Source: Acidobacteriota bacterium (GTDB taxonomy: Bacteria; Acidobacteriota; Vicinamibacteria; Fen-336). Taken from it: a DNA stretch of 53,322 nt. Each line of letters starts with the position of its first letter. Positions within the stretch are counted from its first letter, which is position 1. The notes beneath the pieces were generated by a model, which saw only the letters and a list, made by a program, of their open reading frames with translations, was not told the origin of the DNA and did no database searches. The stretch spans positions 1 to 53,322 of the forward strand of contig QHVM01000026.1 of assembly GCA_003223555.1 (NCBI GenBank), read 5' to 3'. Below are positions 24,827 to 31,332 of this stretch, in pieces. A program made the translations under genes and the position numbers.

Positions 24827-26041
24827 ATGGACAGCGTGAACCAGATCGATCCCAACGACGTGCCGTACCTTCCGGAAGCTCGCGGCGGGCGCCTCGTCCG
24901 ATCCCGCCCGGGGGCGATGCGTGTCCTGGCCGGCCTCGGCCTCGGCGCCGTGGTGGTGCTGAGCCTGGGCGTGGCCGGCAAGCTCGGCCAGCGGGCGGCG
25001 CTGGCCGAGACGGCGAGCGCGCAGGACCAGGCGCCCGTCGTCACGGTAGTCCGCCCCCACCGGCCCACGACGGTGCCGGCCGTGGTCCTGCCGGCGACCG
25101 TGGAGCCGATGCAGGAGACGACGGTCTACGCGCGGACGAGCGGCTACCTCAAGAGCGTGCGCGTGGACATCGGCGATCGGGTCGCCGCGGGTCAGCTCCT
25201 GGCCGAGGTCGAGTCGCCGGAGACCGATCAGGCCCTCCGCGAAGCCCGGGCGCAGCTCAACCGGGAGCGCGCGAGCCTTCTCCTCGCCCAGGCGACCCTG
25301 GAGCGGACGCGGCAGCTCCACGCGGAGCAGCTCGTGAGCCGGCAGCAGCTCGACGAGCAGGAAGCGGCCTTCGACACCGGGCAGGCCGCGGTCGAGGCGG
25401 CGGAGGCCACGGTCCAGCGGCTCGCCACCCAGAAGGACTACGAGCGGGTCGTCGCTCCCTTCAGCGGCACCGTGACGACACGGGGCGTCGACCGGGGCGC
25501 CCTCATCACCGCCGGCAGCGGCAGCACCGTGACGAGCCTGTTCACGATCGGCCAGACCGACGCCCTCCGCGTCTTCGTCGACGTGCCCCAGTCCGCCGCC
25601 GCGGGCGTCCGCCCCGGCCAGCCCGTCGGGGTCGGGCTGCGCGAGCAGCCTGGCCGCACGATCGAGGGGCGGGTGGTCCGTACGGCCGGGGCCCTCGACC
25701 CCCGTTCCCGGACGCTGCGCACGGAGGTGCACCTGCCGAACGACGACCATGTCCTGCTGCCGGGGATGTATGTGGAGGTCGCGTTCCGGGCGCCCTCGGG
25801 CGCCCCGCCCCTCGTCGTGCCGGCCAACGCCCTCGTCATCGGAGCCGACGGAGCGCGGGTGGCCGCGGTCGAGGACGGGGCGGTGCGCTACCGGAAGGTC
25901 GTCCTCGGACGCGACTTCGGCCACGAGGTCGAGGTGGTGAGCGGCTTGACTGGCGGGGAGTCGCTGGTGGTGAGCCCCGGCGACCGGCTGATGGACGGCC
26001 AGGCCGTGCAGGTGGCGGCCGCGGCCACCAAGGCGGACTGA
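24827..26041 (+). CDS. RND periplasmic adaptor (membrane-fusion protein)
   Basis: This 404-residue adaptor has an N-terminal membrane anchor (VLAGLGLGAVVVLSLGVAG). A barrel-sandwich lipoyl half TTVYARTSGYLKSVRVDIGD and a helical hairpin (ALREARAQLNRERASLLLAQ, QQLDEQEAAFDTGQAAVEAA) follow. The second lipoyl half (YERVVAPFSGTVTTRGVDRG), a beta-barrel and a membrane-proximal domain come last. This is the HlyD/AcrA order. It links the pump at 21643 to an outer-membrane channel that is not encoded here. ATG 24827 with AAAGG upstream is preferred over a TTG at 24800 that overlaps the pump gene. Five bases after the stop a GGDEF gene begins. Confidence 0.92.
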   Translation: MDSVNQIDPNDVPYLPEARGGRLVRSRPGAMRVLAGLGLGAVVVLSLGVAGKLGQRAALAETASAQDQAPVVTVVRPHRPTTVPAVVLPATVEPMQETTVYARTSGYLKSVRVDIGDRVAAGQLLAEVESPETDQALREARAQLNRERASLLLAQATLERTRQLHAEQLVSRQQLDEQEAAFDTGQAAVEAAEATVQRLATQKDYERVVAPFSGTVTTRGVDRGALITAGSGSTVTSLFTIGQTDALRVFVDVPQSAAAGVRPGQPVGVGLREQPGRTIEGRVVRTAGALDPRSRTLRTEVHLPNDDHVLLPGMYVEVAFRAPSGAPPLVVPANALVIGADGARVAAVEDGAVRYRKVVLGRDFGHEVEVVSGLTGGESLVVSPGDRLMDGQAVQVAAAATKAD

Positions 26042-26046
26042 CCGCC

Positions 26047-27246
26047 ATGCTCGACGATGAGCTGGAGCGCCGCCGCGCCGAAGGCGCTTCCCGCCGCAAG
26101 CGGGTGGAGCAGATGACGGAAGAGGAGAAGACGCGCGCGCTGCTCACCGACGAGCTGACGGGACTGGGCAACCGCCGCGCCTGGGAGGAAGGCGCGCGGC
26201 GGCCGATCCAGGCGATGCTCGACGTCGAGGGCCTGAAGTGGGTCAACGACAACCTCGGGTGGGCGGCCGGGGACGAGCTGCTGCGGGCGGTCGCGACCGC
26301 GATCCGCGAAGAAGGAGTGCTCGCCTACCGCCTGGGCGGGGACGAGTTCGTGCTGGAGGGCGAGGATCCGGTGTCCATCCAGGACGCCGTCGATCGGATC
26401 AGGGAGCGCCTGGGCGCGGCCGCGATCGAGGCGGCCCGCCCGGACGGCTCGGCGCGGCGATTGACGGGAGCGCGGATCCATGCGGGGCTCGGAGGCTCCC
26501 TGGACGAAGCCGACGCCGCCCTCAACTCCGCGAAGAGGGCCGGTGTCGCCGCCGGGGAGCGGGCCGCGCGCGGGGACCGGCCCCGCGGGCTCTCCGAGGT
26601 CGGCGTCTCGTCCCTCTCGAAACGGAAGGAGCCACCCGGGTCGGGCGCCCCGCGGGCGGTTCTACGCCACCCGGAGGACGATCTTTCCGTGCGAGCGGCC
26701 GTTCTCGTTCATGTCCAGGGCGCGCCGCACCTGCCCGAGGGGGAATACCCGGGCGACATGGGGCCGGACCAGCCCCCGCTCGATGAGAGCCACGATCCGT
26801 CTCAGATCGTCGGTGTCGTACCTCATGCCGAACTCGACACCGCGGACGCCGGCCCGGGCGGCGGCGGCGCGGTCGATCTCGCCGATCAGGTTGATGAGCA
26901 TGCCGCCCTTCTTGAGGACGCCCCAGGAGCGCTTCTGGGTGTCGCCGCCTATCGGATCGATGACCACGTCCACGCCGGTGACCTTCTTCTCGAACCGCTC
27001 CTTCTTGTAGTCGATGATCACGTCCACGCCGATCCGCTCGAGATGCCGGAAGCCCGGGCGGCTCGCGGTGGCGATGACGTGCGCCCCCTTCCACTTCGCG
27101 AACTGGGCCGCGAAGGAGCCCACGCCGCCGCTCGCGCCGTGGATGAGGAAGGTCTTCTGCGGCGAAGCCTTCGCGGTGTCGATCACCATCTGCCACGCCG
27201 TGAGGGCGGGCATGGGAATAGAGGCGGCGACCACGAAGCCGAGTGA
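26047..27246 (+). CDS. GGDEF-domain protein, frame running on antisense to the next gene
   Basis: Residues ~34-185 form a compact GGDEF domain. It starts DELTGLGNRRAWEEG, has the metal-site region MLDVEGLKWVNDNLGWAAGD (the second usual Asp is Glu) and an intact YRLGGDEF motif at 95-101, so diguanylate cyclase activity is possible. The short form and start resemble GGDEF modules I associate with plasmid/phage-borne polyproteins. There is no membrane or sensor part beyond a charged 30-residue helix. Homology ends near 26600. The same frame then stays open for ~585 bases over the oppositely oriented oxidoreductase gene, giving Gly/Pro/His-rich sequence without domain character. The natural stop was probably lost or a frameshift lies near 26600-26660. 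Confidence 0.6.
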   Translation: MLDDELERRRAEGASRRKRVEQMTEEEKTRALLTDELTGLGNRRAWEEGARRPIQAMLDVEGLKWVNDNLGWAAGDELLRAVATAIREEGVLAYRLGGDEFVLEGEDPVSIQDAVDRIRERLGAAAIEAARPDGSARRLTGARIHAGLGGSLDEADAALNSAKRAGVAAGERAARGDRPRGLSEVGVSSLSKRKEPPGSGAPRAVLRHPEDDLSVRAAVLVHVQGAPHLPEGEYPGDMGPDQPPLDESHDPSQIVGVVPHAELDTADAGPGGGGAVDLADQVDEHAALLEDAPGALLGVAAYRIDDHVHAGDLLLEPLLLVVDDHVHADPLEMPEARAARGGDDVRPLPLRELGREGAHAAARAVDEEGLLRRSLRGVDHHLPRREGGHGNRGGDHEAE

Positions 27247-27582
27247 CCGCGGCTTTCGCACGAGGTCCTTGAGCGGGGCGACGGCAAAATCCGCGAAGCT
27301 TCCCCAGGTCTCGCCGAGGACCTCGTCGCCCTTTCGCAGGGACGTGGCCGAGCCGGACGCGACCTGCACGATGACGCCCGCGAAGTCCTGACCGAGGGTC
27401 AACGGAAGCTTGTCGGCCCCCCGAGGGTTGTAGATCCTCTCCCGGACCATCCAGTCCACCGGGTTCACGGCGGCGGCGCGGATCCGGATCAGCGCGGCGT
27501 TCTTCTTGATCCTGGGGACGGCGATCGTCTCGACCTTCACCTTCTCCGAGCCGCCGAATGCGTGAATCCGCGCCGCTCTCAT
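26662..27582 (-). CDS. Zinc-independent quinone oxidoreductase-like MDR enzyme
   Basis: This 306-residue NADP-dependent medium-chain reductase has a GroES-like N-terminal domain (IRIRAAAVNPVDWMVRE, LTLGQDFAGVIVQV). A Rossmann domain with HGASGGVGSFAAQFAKWKGA and ATASRPGFRHLERIGVDVII follows. The cysteine ligands of zinc alcohol dehydrogenases are absent, so it belongs with QOR/zeta-crystallin-like reductases acting on quinones or enones. ATG 27582 follows GGAGGGG. It is the last gene of a minus-strand run that begins with the ECF42 sigma factor, and its 3' end faces the GGDEF gene. Confidence 0.9.
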   Translation of the reverse strand: MRAARIHAFGGSEKVKVETIAVPRIKKNAALIRIRAAAVNPVDWMVRERIYNPRGADKLPLTLGQDFAGVIVQVASGSATSLRKGDEVLGETWGSFADFAVAPLKDLVRKPRSLGFVVAASIPMPALTAWQMVIDTAKASPQKTFLIHGASGGVGSFAAQFAKWKGAHVIATASRPGFRHLERIGVDVIIDYKKERFEKKVTGVDVVIDPIGGDTQKRSWGVLKKGGMLINLIGEIDRAAAARAGVRGVEFGMRYDTDDLRRIVALIERGLVRPHVARVFPLGQVRRALDMNENGRSHGKIVLRVA

Positions 27583-27638
27583 GCGCCCCTCCAGGCGTGG
27601 CCATCCGGACGGCGGCGGCCGTCCGCGCGCGCCGCCGG

Positions 27639-27956
27639 CTATTTCCCTCGCGCGACGGTCGGCTCGGGGCGTGGGCGAGCCGGGTCCAGGCTGCCGTAGG
27701 CGCCGTGGACGTAGCACCATGTCCAGGTGTCGCCCGGCGTGACCGACCTCATGACCGGATGTCGGGTGTCCTGGAAATGCGCGGTCGCGTGTTTTCGCGG
27801 CGACGAATCGCAGCAGCCGACGTGGCCACAGGTCCGGCATTCGCGAAGCTGCACCCACTTCGTGCCCTCGGACAGGCAGTCTTCGCAGGCGTCGGGCGTC
27901 CGGGCCGGCGGGAAGTCGCTCGGGCTCAGGTTCTCGAGGTCCTCACAGGATTTCAT
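27639..27956 (-). CDS. UBP-type zinc-finger protein
   Basis: This 105-residue protein consists almost wholly of a ZnF-UBP domain. Cysteines and histidines are spaced as in that family: CEDCLSEGTKWVQLRECRTC, then GHVGCCDSS, KHATAHFQDTRHPVMRS and WTWCYVHG. In eukaryotes the fold binds the ubiquitin C-terminus; the bacterial stand-alone proteins have no known partner. ATG 27956 has GGAGGAG upstream, which excludes the longer frame. It lies between the sigma-factor gene (108 bases away) and the oxidoreductase gene on the same strand. Confidence 0.85.
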   Translation of the reverse strand: MKSCEDLENLSPSDFPPARTPDACEDCLSEGTKWVQLRECRTCGHVGCCDSSPRKHATAHFQDTRHPVMRSVTPGDTWTWCYVHGAYGSLDPARPRPEPTVARGK

Positions 27957-28064
27957 TGAACTCCTCCGTCTTCGACCGTTCATGCAGCACTCGTGCCAGG
28001 ATGCGCCGGCCGAACGGGCCGGCACCTGATCTCTCCGCGAAGGGCGGCCGACGCGCCGCTCTCG

Positions 28065-29351
28065 TCACCGCGGCTCGGGCGCCCCCGGTCCGCGTGCGCA
28101 CGCGGCCGCGCGGCCGAGCAGCAGCTCGCGCTCGCGGGCGTTTCGAGTCAGCGTGGCCGCGCGCTCGAACTCCGTGCGGGCCTCCTCGAAGCGCCCGAGC
28201 CGGGACAGGAGGTCGCCCCGCACGCTCGGCAGGAGGTGGTAGCCCTTGAGCGACGGCTCCGAGGTCAGCGCATCGACCCGCTCGAGGCCGGCGGCGGGCC
28301 CGAACGCCATCGCGATCGCGACCGCATGGTTCAGCTCCACGACCGGTGAGGGTGTGAGCTGGGCGAGCGCCCCGTAGAGTCCCGCGATGCGCGCCCAGTC
28401 GGTCTCGGCCGCGATACGCGCCCGGGCATGACAGGCGGCGATCGCGGCCTGGAGCGCGTACGGGCCGAGCGTGCCGCCGAGCTTCTCGGCCCGCTCGAGC
28501 GCCGCGAGACCACGATGGATGAGCAGCTCGTCCCAGCGCGCGCGGTCTTGATCGAGGAGCAGGACGGGCTCTCCCGACGGACCGGTCCGCGCGCCCAGGC
28601 GCGACGCCTGGATCTCCATCAGCGCGACGAGCCCATGGACCTCCGGCTCCTTCGGAGCGAGCTCGCCCAGGATGCGGCCCAGCCGGAGGGCATCCTCGCA
28701 CAGCGCCGGCCTCATCCAGTCGTCGCCGGCGGTCGCCGCGTAGCCCTCGTTGAACACGAGGTAGAGGACCTCGAGCACCGACGACAGGCGGGCGGCGCGC
28801 TCGGCCCCCCGGGGGACCTCGAAGGGGACGTGCGCCTCGGCCAGGGTCCGCTTGGCCCGCACGATGCGCTGGGCGACGGTGGGCTCCGGGACGAGGAACG
28901 CGCGCGCGATCTCGCCGGTGGTCAGGCCTCCCACCAGGCGCAGCGTGAGCGCAACGCGCGCCTCGGTCGACAGGACGGGATGACAGGCCGTGAACATGAG
29001 TCGCAGGAGGTCGTCGCCGATGTCGTCGTCGATCGCGGCCTCGAAGTCGGCCGCCGCCAGCTCCTGCCTGGCCTCGAGCTGGCGACCCAGCTCTTCGTGC
29101 TTGCGTTCGAGCCGCTTGCTGCGGCGCAGCCGGTCGATCGCGCGGTGCTTCGCAGTGGCCATGAGCCACGCGCCCGGGTTGTCCGGGACGCCCGACTCCG
29201 GCCACCGCTCCAGCGCCGCGACGAGGGCGTCCTGCGCCAGCTCCTCGGCGAGACCGACGTCGTGCACGATCCGCGCCAGACCGGCGATGAGCCGGGCCGA
29301 CTCGATCCTCCAGACCGCGTCGATCGCCCGATGTACGTCGGCAGCCGTCAC
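28065..29351 (-). CDS. ECF sigma factor of the ECF42 (SigJ-like, DUF6596) type
   Basis: This 428-residue sigma factor has region 2 (LAEELAQDALVAALERWPES, then GAWLMATAKHRAIDRLRR) and region 4 (ALTLRLVGGLTTGEIARAFL, TVAQRIVRAKRTL). A long C-terminal extension (YLVFNEGYAATAGDDWMRP, then repeats ending FERAATLTRNARERELLLG) resembles tetratricopeptide helices. This plan defines ECF42-type sigma factors, which work without a classical anti-sigma factor and usually sit beside YCII/DGPF-domain genes they control. Here the YCII gene (30146-30367) is present but truncated. The start is a GTG (29351); the ribosome site is weak. Its direct target promoter could not be identified. Confidence 0.92.
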   Translation of the reverse strand: MTAADVHRAIDAVWRIESARLIAGLARIVHDVGLAEELAQDALVAALERWPESGVPDNPGAWLMATAKHRAIDRLRRSKRLERKHEELGRQLEARQELAAADFEAAIDDDIGDDLLRLMFTACHPVLSTEARVALTLRLVGGLTTGEIARAFLVPEPTVAQRIVRAKRTLAEAHVPFEVPRGAERAARLSSVLEVLYLVFNEGYAATAGDDWMRPALCEDALRLGRILGELAPKEPEVHGLVALMEIQASRLGARTGPSGEPVLLLDQDRARWDELLIHRGLAALERAEKLGGTLGPYALQAAIAACHARARIAAETDWARIAGLYGALAQLTPSPVVELNHAVAIAMAFGPAAGLERVDALTSEPSLKGYHLLPSVRGDLLSRLGRFEEARTEFERAATLTRNARERELLLGRAAACARGPGAPEPR

Positions 29352-29440
29352 GGCTACCGATCACACCATCTTCACTCCGTCACTGCAAGACGACGCGGCC
29401 CGCGAGCGGGGATCGGCCAGGCTTCCTTCGCCGCGAGCCG

Positions 29441-29914
29441 CTAGGCCACCGCCGGGCGCCGGGCCACCCGCTTCGTGATCAGCAGGACCAGGGACGCCAC
29501 GCCCCACCCCAGGAGCACCGGGGCGACGATGCCGATCGTCAGGTGGGCGAGGGCATGGTTCCACTGGTTGGGGCTCCGGGCGAAAGGCGGCCCGCTGTAC
29601 TCGGGAGCCGCGTAGATGTTCGGGAAGCCGGCGATCGCGAGCAGGATCCCGGTCACCGCGATCGCCTGCACGAGCACCACCTGGAAGAGCATGAGGGGAA
29701 GGAGCTGCTTGTAGCTGCCGAAGCCCTTGGCGTGCACCGCGGCGCCGTAATAGAGGATCGCGGCCCAGCCCACCACGGTCATCGACAGGAACGTGACGGT
29801 GCGGTCCGGCAGGCCCGCCAGGGAGAGGCCCAGCCGGGCCAGGCCGACGGCGGCGATGAGCGCGAGCCACACCTTCTGGAAACCGAGGTACTCCGAAACC
29901 CGCTTGCCGAACAT
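29441..29914 (-). CDS. Four-helix hypothetical membrane protein
   Basis: A 157-residue integral membrane protein with four likely helices: ~14-31 (VWLALIAAVGLARLGLSL), ~40-58, ~74-97 (LPLMLFQVVLVQAIAVTGIL) and ~127-149. It ends in a basic tail KRVARRPAVA. A periplasmic-type loop FPNIYAAPEYSGPPFARSPN lies between helices 3 and 4. No named family is recognised. The ATG at 29914 is preceded by AAAGGAGG, a near-ideal ribosome site. It sits between the broken VOC gene and the ECF42 gene on the same strand, so it is the only intact member of that upstream gene run. Confidence 0.8.
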   Translation of the reverse strand: MFGKRVSEYLGFQKVWLALIAAVGLARLGLSLAGLPDRTVTFLSMTVVGWAAILYYGAAVHAKGFGSYKQLLPLMLFQVVLVQAIAVTGILLAIAGFPNIYAAPEYSGPPFARSPNQWNHALAHLTIGIVAPVLLGWGVASLVLLITKRVARRPAVA

Positions 29915-29955
29915 CCAGTCCTCCTTTGTTGGTGAGCGTCTGCTGGACGAAGGAA

Positions 29956-30149
29956 TCAGGCCGCCTGTTCGCAATTGATCATCCATGGTATGGCGAACCG
30001 ATCGACGAGCAGTCCGGAGGCACTCCGTCCGCCATCGGCGAGTCCCCGTGCTTCTGCATGAAGGTTGTCTTGCCGCCGAAGCACTTCTCGTAGAACTTGA
30101 ACGCGGCCTCGCATCGACCATCGAAGCTCAGGTACGCATTGACTCTCAT
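29956..30149 (-). pseudogene. VOC/PhnB-like protein with the middle deleted
   Basis: ATG 30147-30149 has a good ribosome site (GAGGTGA) and reads MRVNAYLSFDGRCEAAFKFY and MADGVPP, the start of a PhnB-like VOC protein (normally ~140 residues). The frame then shifts, and the last 20 residues (GLLVDRFAIPWMINCEQAA, TGA at 29956-29958) are those of the family's C-terminus. About half the gene is missing and the join near CCTCCGGACTG is out of frame, so the ATG frame stops at 29979. Its ATG overlaps the TGA of the YCII remnant (ATGA), showing both were once a coupled operon. Confidence 0.8.
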
Positions 30150-30367
30150 CGCTCACCTCGCGCGGGAGAGGGCGGCTCATCGAAGAACGGGCGCATCTCG
30201 ATCTCGGCCTCCGCACCCGGCTTGAGGTCGACGGCGAAGGGGGCGCGCTTGGCCCATTCGATCGCCTCTTCCTTCGACTTCACCTGGATCAGCCAGTACC
30301 CGGCGACCAGCTCCTGTGTACACGACGAAGGACGAGTGGCCGGATCGACAGGTTCCGCTTTCTTCAT
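30146..30367 (-). pseudogene. Truncated YCII/DGPF-domain gene
   Basis: The 73-residue frame contains ELVAGYWLIQVKSKEEAIEW and EAEIEMRPFFDE, the second half of the YCII-related (DGPF) family, whose members have about 120-145 residues. The N-terminal half, including the DGPF motif itself, is replaced by unrelated sequence (KAEPVDPATRPSSCT). YCII genes are the classical partners and targets of ECF42 sigma factors such as the one at 28065. Its stop overlaps the start of the VOC remnant. An expressed short protein cannot be excluded. Confidence 0.75.
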
Positions 30368-30400
30368 CGGAAATGCATAACCCGCCCCATCGGCGGGACC

Positions 30401-30755
30401 TCAATCGGGTCCCCCTCGCCGTGTCTCCTTCGGCGCCGGAGCAGTCCTGATCGGGATCAGCGCCCTCAGCCGAGGCTCGCGGAGGTAGAGGCCCAGCCAG
30501 ACGATGATCCCCAGCCCGATCTGGAGGAAGGACGGATCGCCGACCCGCCAGGCCGTGCAGATCGTGCCGCCGACGTATCCGGCCAGGAGGATGGCGCCCA
30601 GGACCGACGGACTCCGGCAGTCCCAGATGGGCCATCCCTTGCGTCAGCTCGGGTCCGCCCTTGAGCTTGATGAACACGCTCAACAGGAAGACGAGTGACA
30701 CCAGGACCGAGATCGCCCGACCGACCCACACCACTCTTCCGCTCGCAGCCATCAT
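30401..30755 (-). pseudogene. DoxX-like membrane protein with internal deletion and frameshift
   Basis: After GAGGAGG the frame starts at ATG 30755 (MMAASGRVVWVGRAISVLVS, LLSVFIKLKGGPELTQ, HLGLPES), typical of a DoxX-like protein. It then jumps to another frame reading SVLGAILLAGYVGGTICTAW, IGLGIIVWLGLYLREPRLRA, ending TGA 30401-30403. The part between, including the second membrane helix (~30 residues), is missing. Both remaining ends keep normal spacing to the family, so this is a deletion rather than a read error alone. Confidence 0.75.
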
Positions 30756-30773
30756 CCAACCTCCTCGAGAATG

Positions 30774-31112
30774 AATCGGCATGTCCGCGACGCCGACCTG
30801 GAACCGGTCCAGCAGCTCCTGCACCTCGGGGTCGCGATCGAGATCGATGTAGGTGTGGGGGTGGCCGTTGCGGGTCAGGAACTCCTTGGCGCGGAGCGTC
30901 CCCGCCGAGTGCGCCGACCCGATCAGCACGACGTCGCCGATGCCTTGCGTGACGAGCTCGACCCGCCGGAGGATGAAGGCGCGCATGAGGATCTCGCTCA
31001 GCTCGGCGTCGGTCTGGACGAGCGCGAGCAGCTTGTCGCGATCCACCTCGATGACTTCGCCCGGCTCGCTCGCGCGTATATGCCGAGAGTCTCCCCCGGA
31101 TGCCGTGGCCAT
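30774..31112 (-). pseudogene. Fragment of a Crp-domain/thioredoxin-reductase-like protein
   Basis: The frame reads SEPGEVIEVDRDKLLALVQT, DAELSEILMRAFILRRVEL, GDVVLIGSAHSAGTLRAKEF and NGHPHTYIDLDRDPEV. This corresponds to the junction between the cyclic-nucleotide-binding domain and the short linker/thioredoxin-like part of large cNMP-binding thioredoxin-reductase fusions. Both the beginning of the cNMP domain and the whole flavin domain are absent; the fragment runs directly into the leader of the DoxX gene. About 113 codons remain of what is normally over 500. Confidence 0.65.
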
Positions 31113-31172
31113 GATGGGCGAGTCTCCGTGATCGTGCGTCCGCGGCACATCACGGCATCGGGCGCTTCTACG

Positions 31173-31213
31173 CTACCACCGGTAGGGCCGCCGCGCGTAC
31201 CACGATCGTGGTA
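31173..31213. promoter_or_regulatory. Pair of palindromic sites upstream of the ABC exporter
   Basis: A perfect 16-base palindrome TACCACGATCGTGGTA (31198-31213) and an inverted repeat CTACC-ACC-GGTAG (31173-31185) share the TACCAC/GGTAG core, 120-160 bases before the ABC exporter ATG. They look like two operators for one dimeric regulator, which is not encoded adjacent. Confidence 0.45.
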
Positions 31214-31332
31214 GGCCTCTGCGCGCGAACGCGGACGGCGGTCTCAACCCCGCATGCCGGGTTCCCCGAGCGAAGTGGACGGTGCGATCCGCGTTATCAT
31301 TGGCTCCCGGCCGACGGGAGGCATTGAAATCG

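Noticed and set aside
21631-25068. 1145-codon open frame on the minus strand
   Set aside because: Antisense shadow of the RND and adaptor genes; low-complexity His/Arg/Asp/Gly-rich sequence and no recognisable family.
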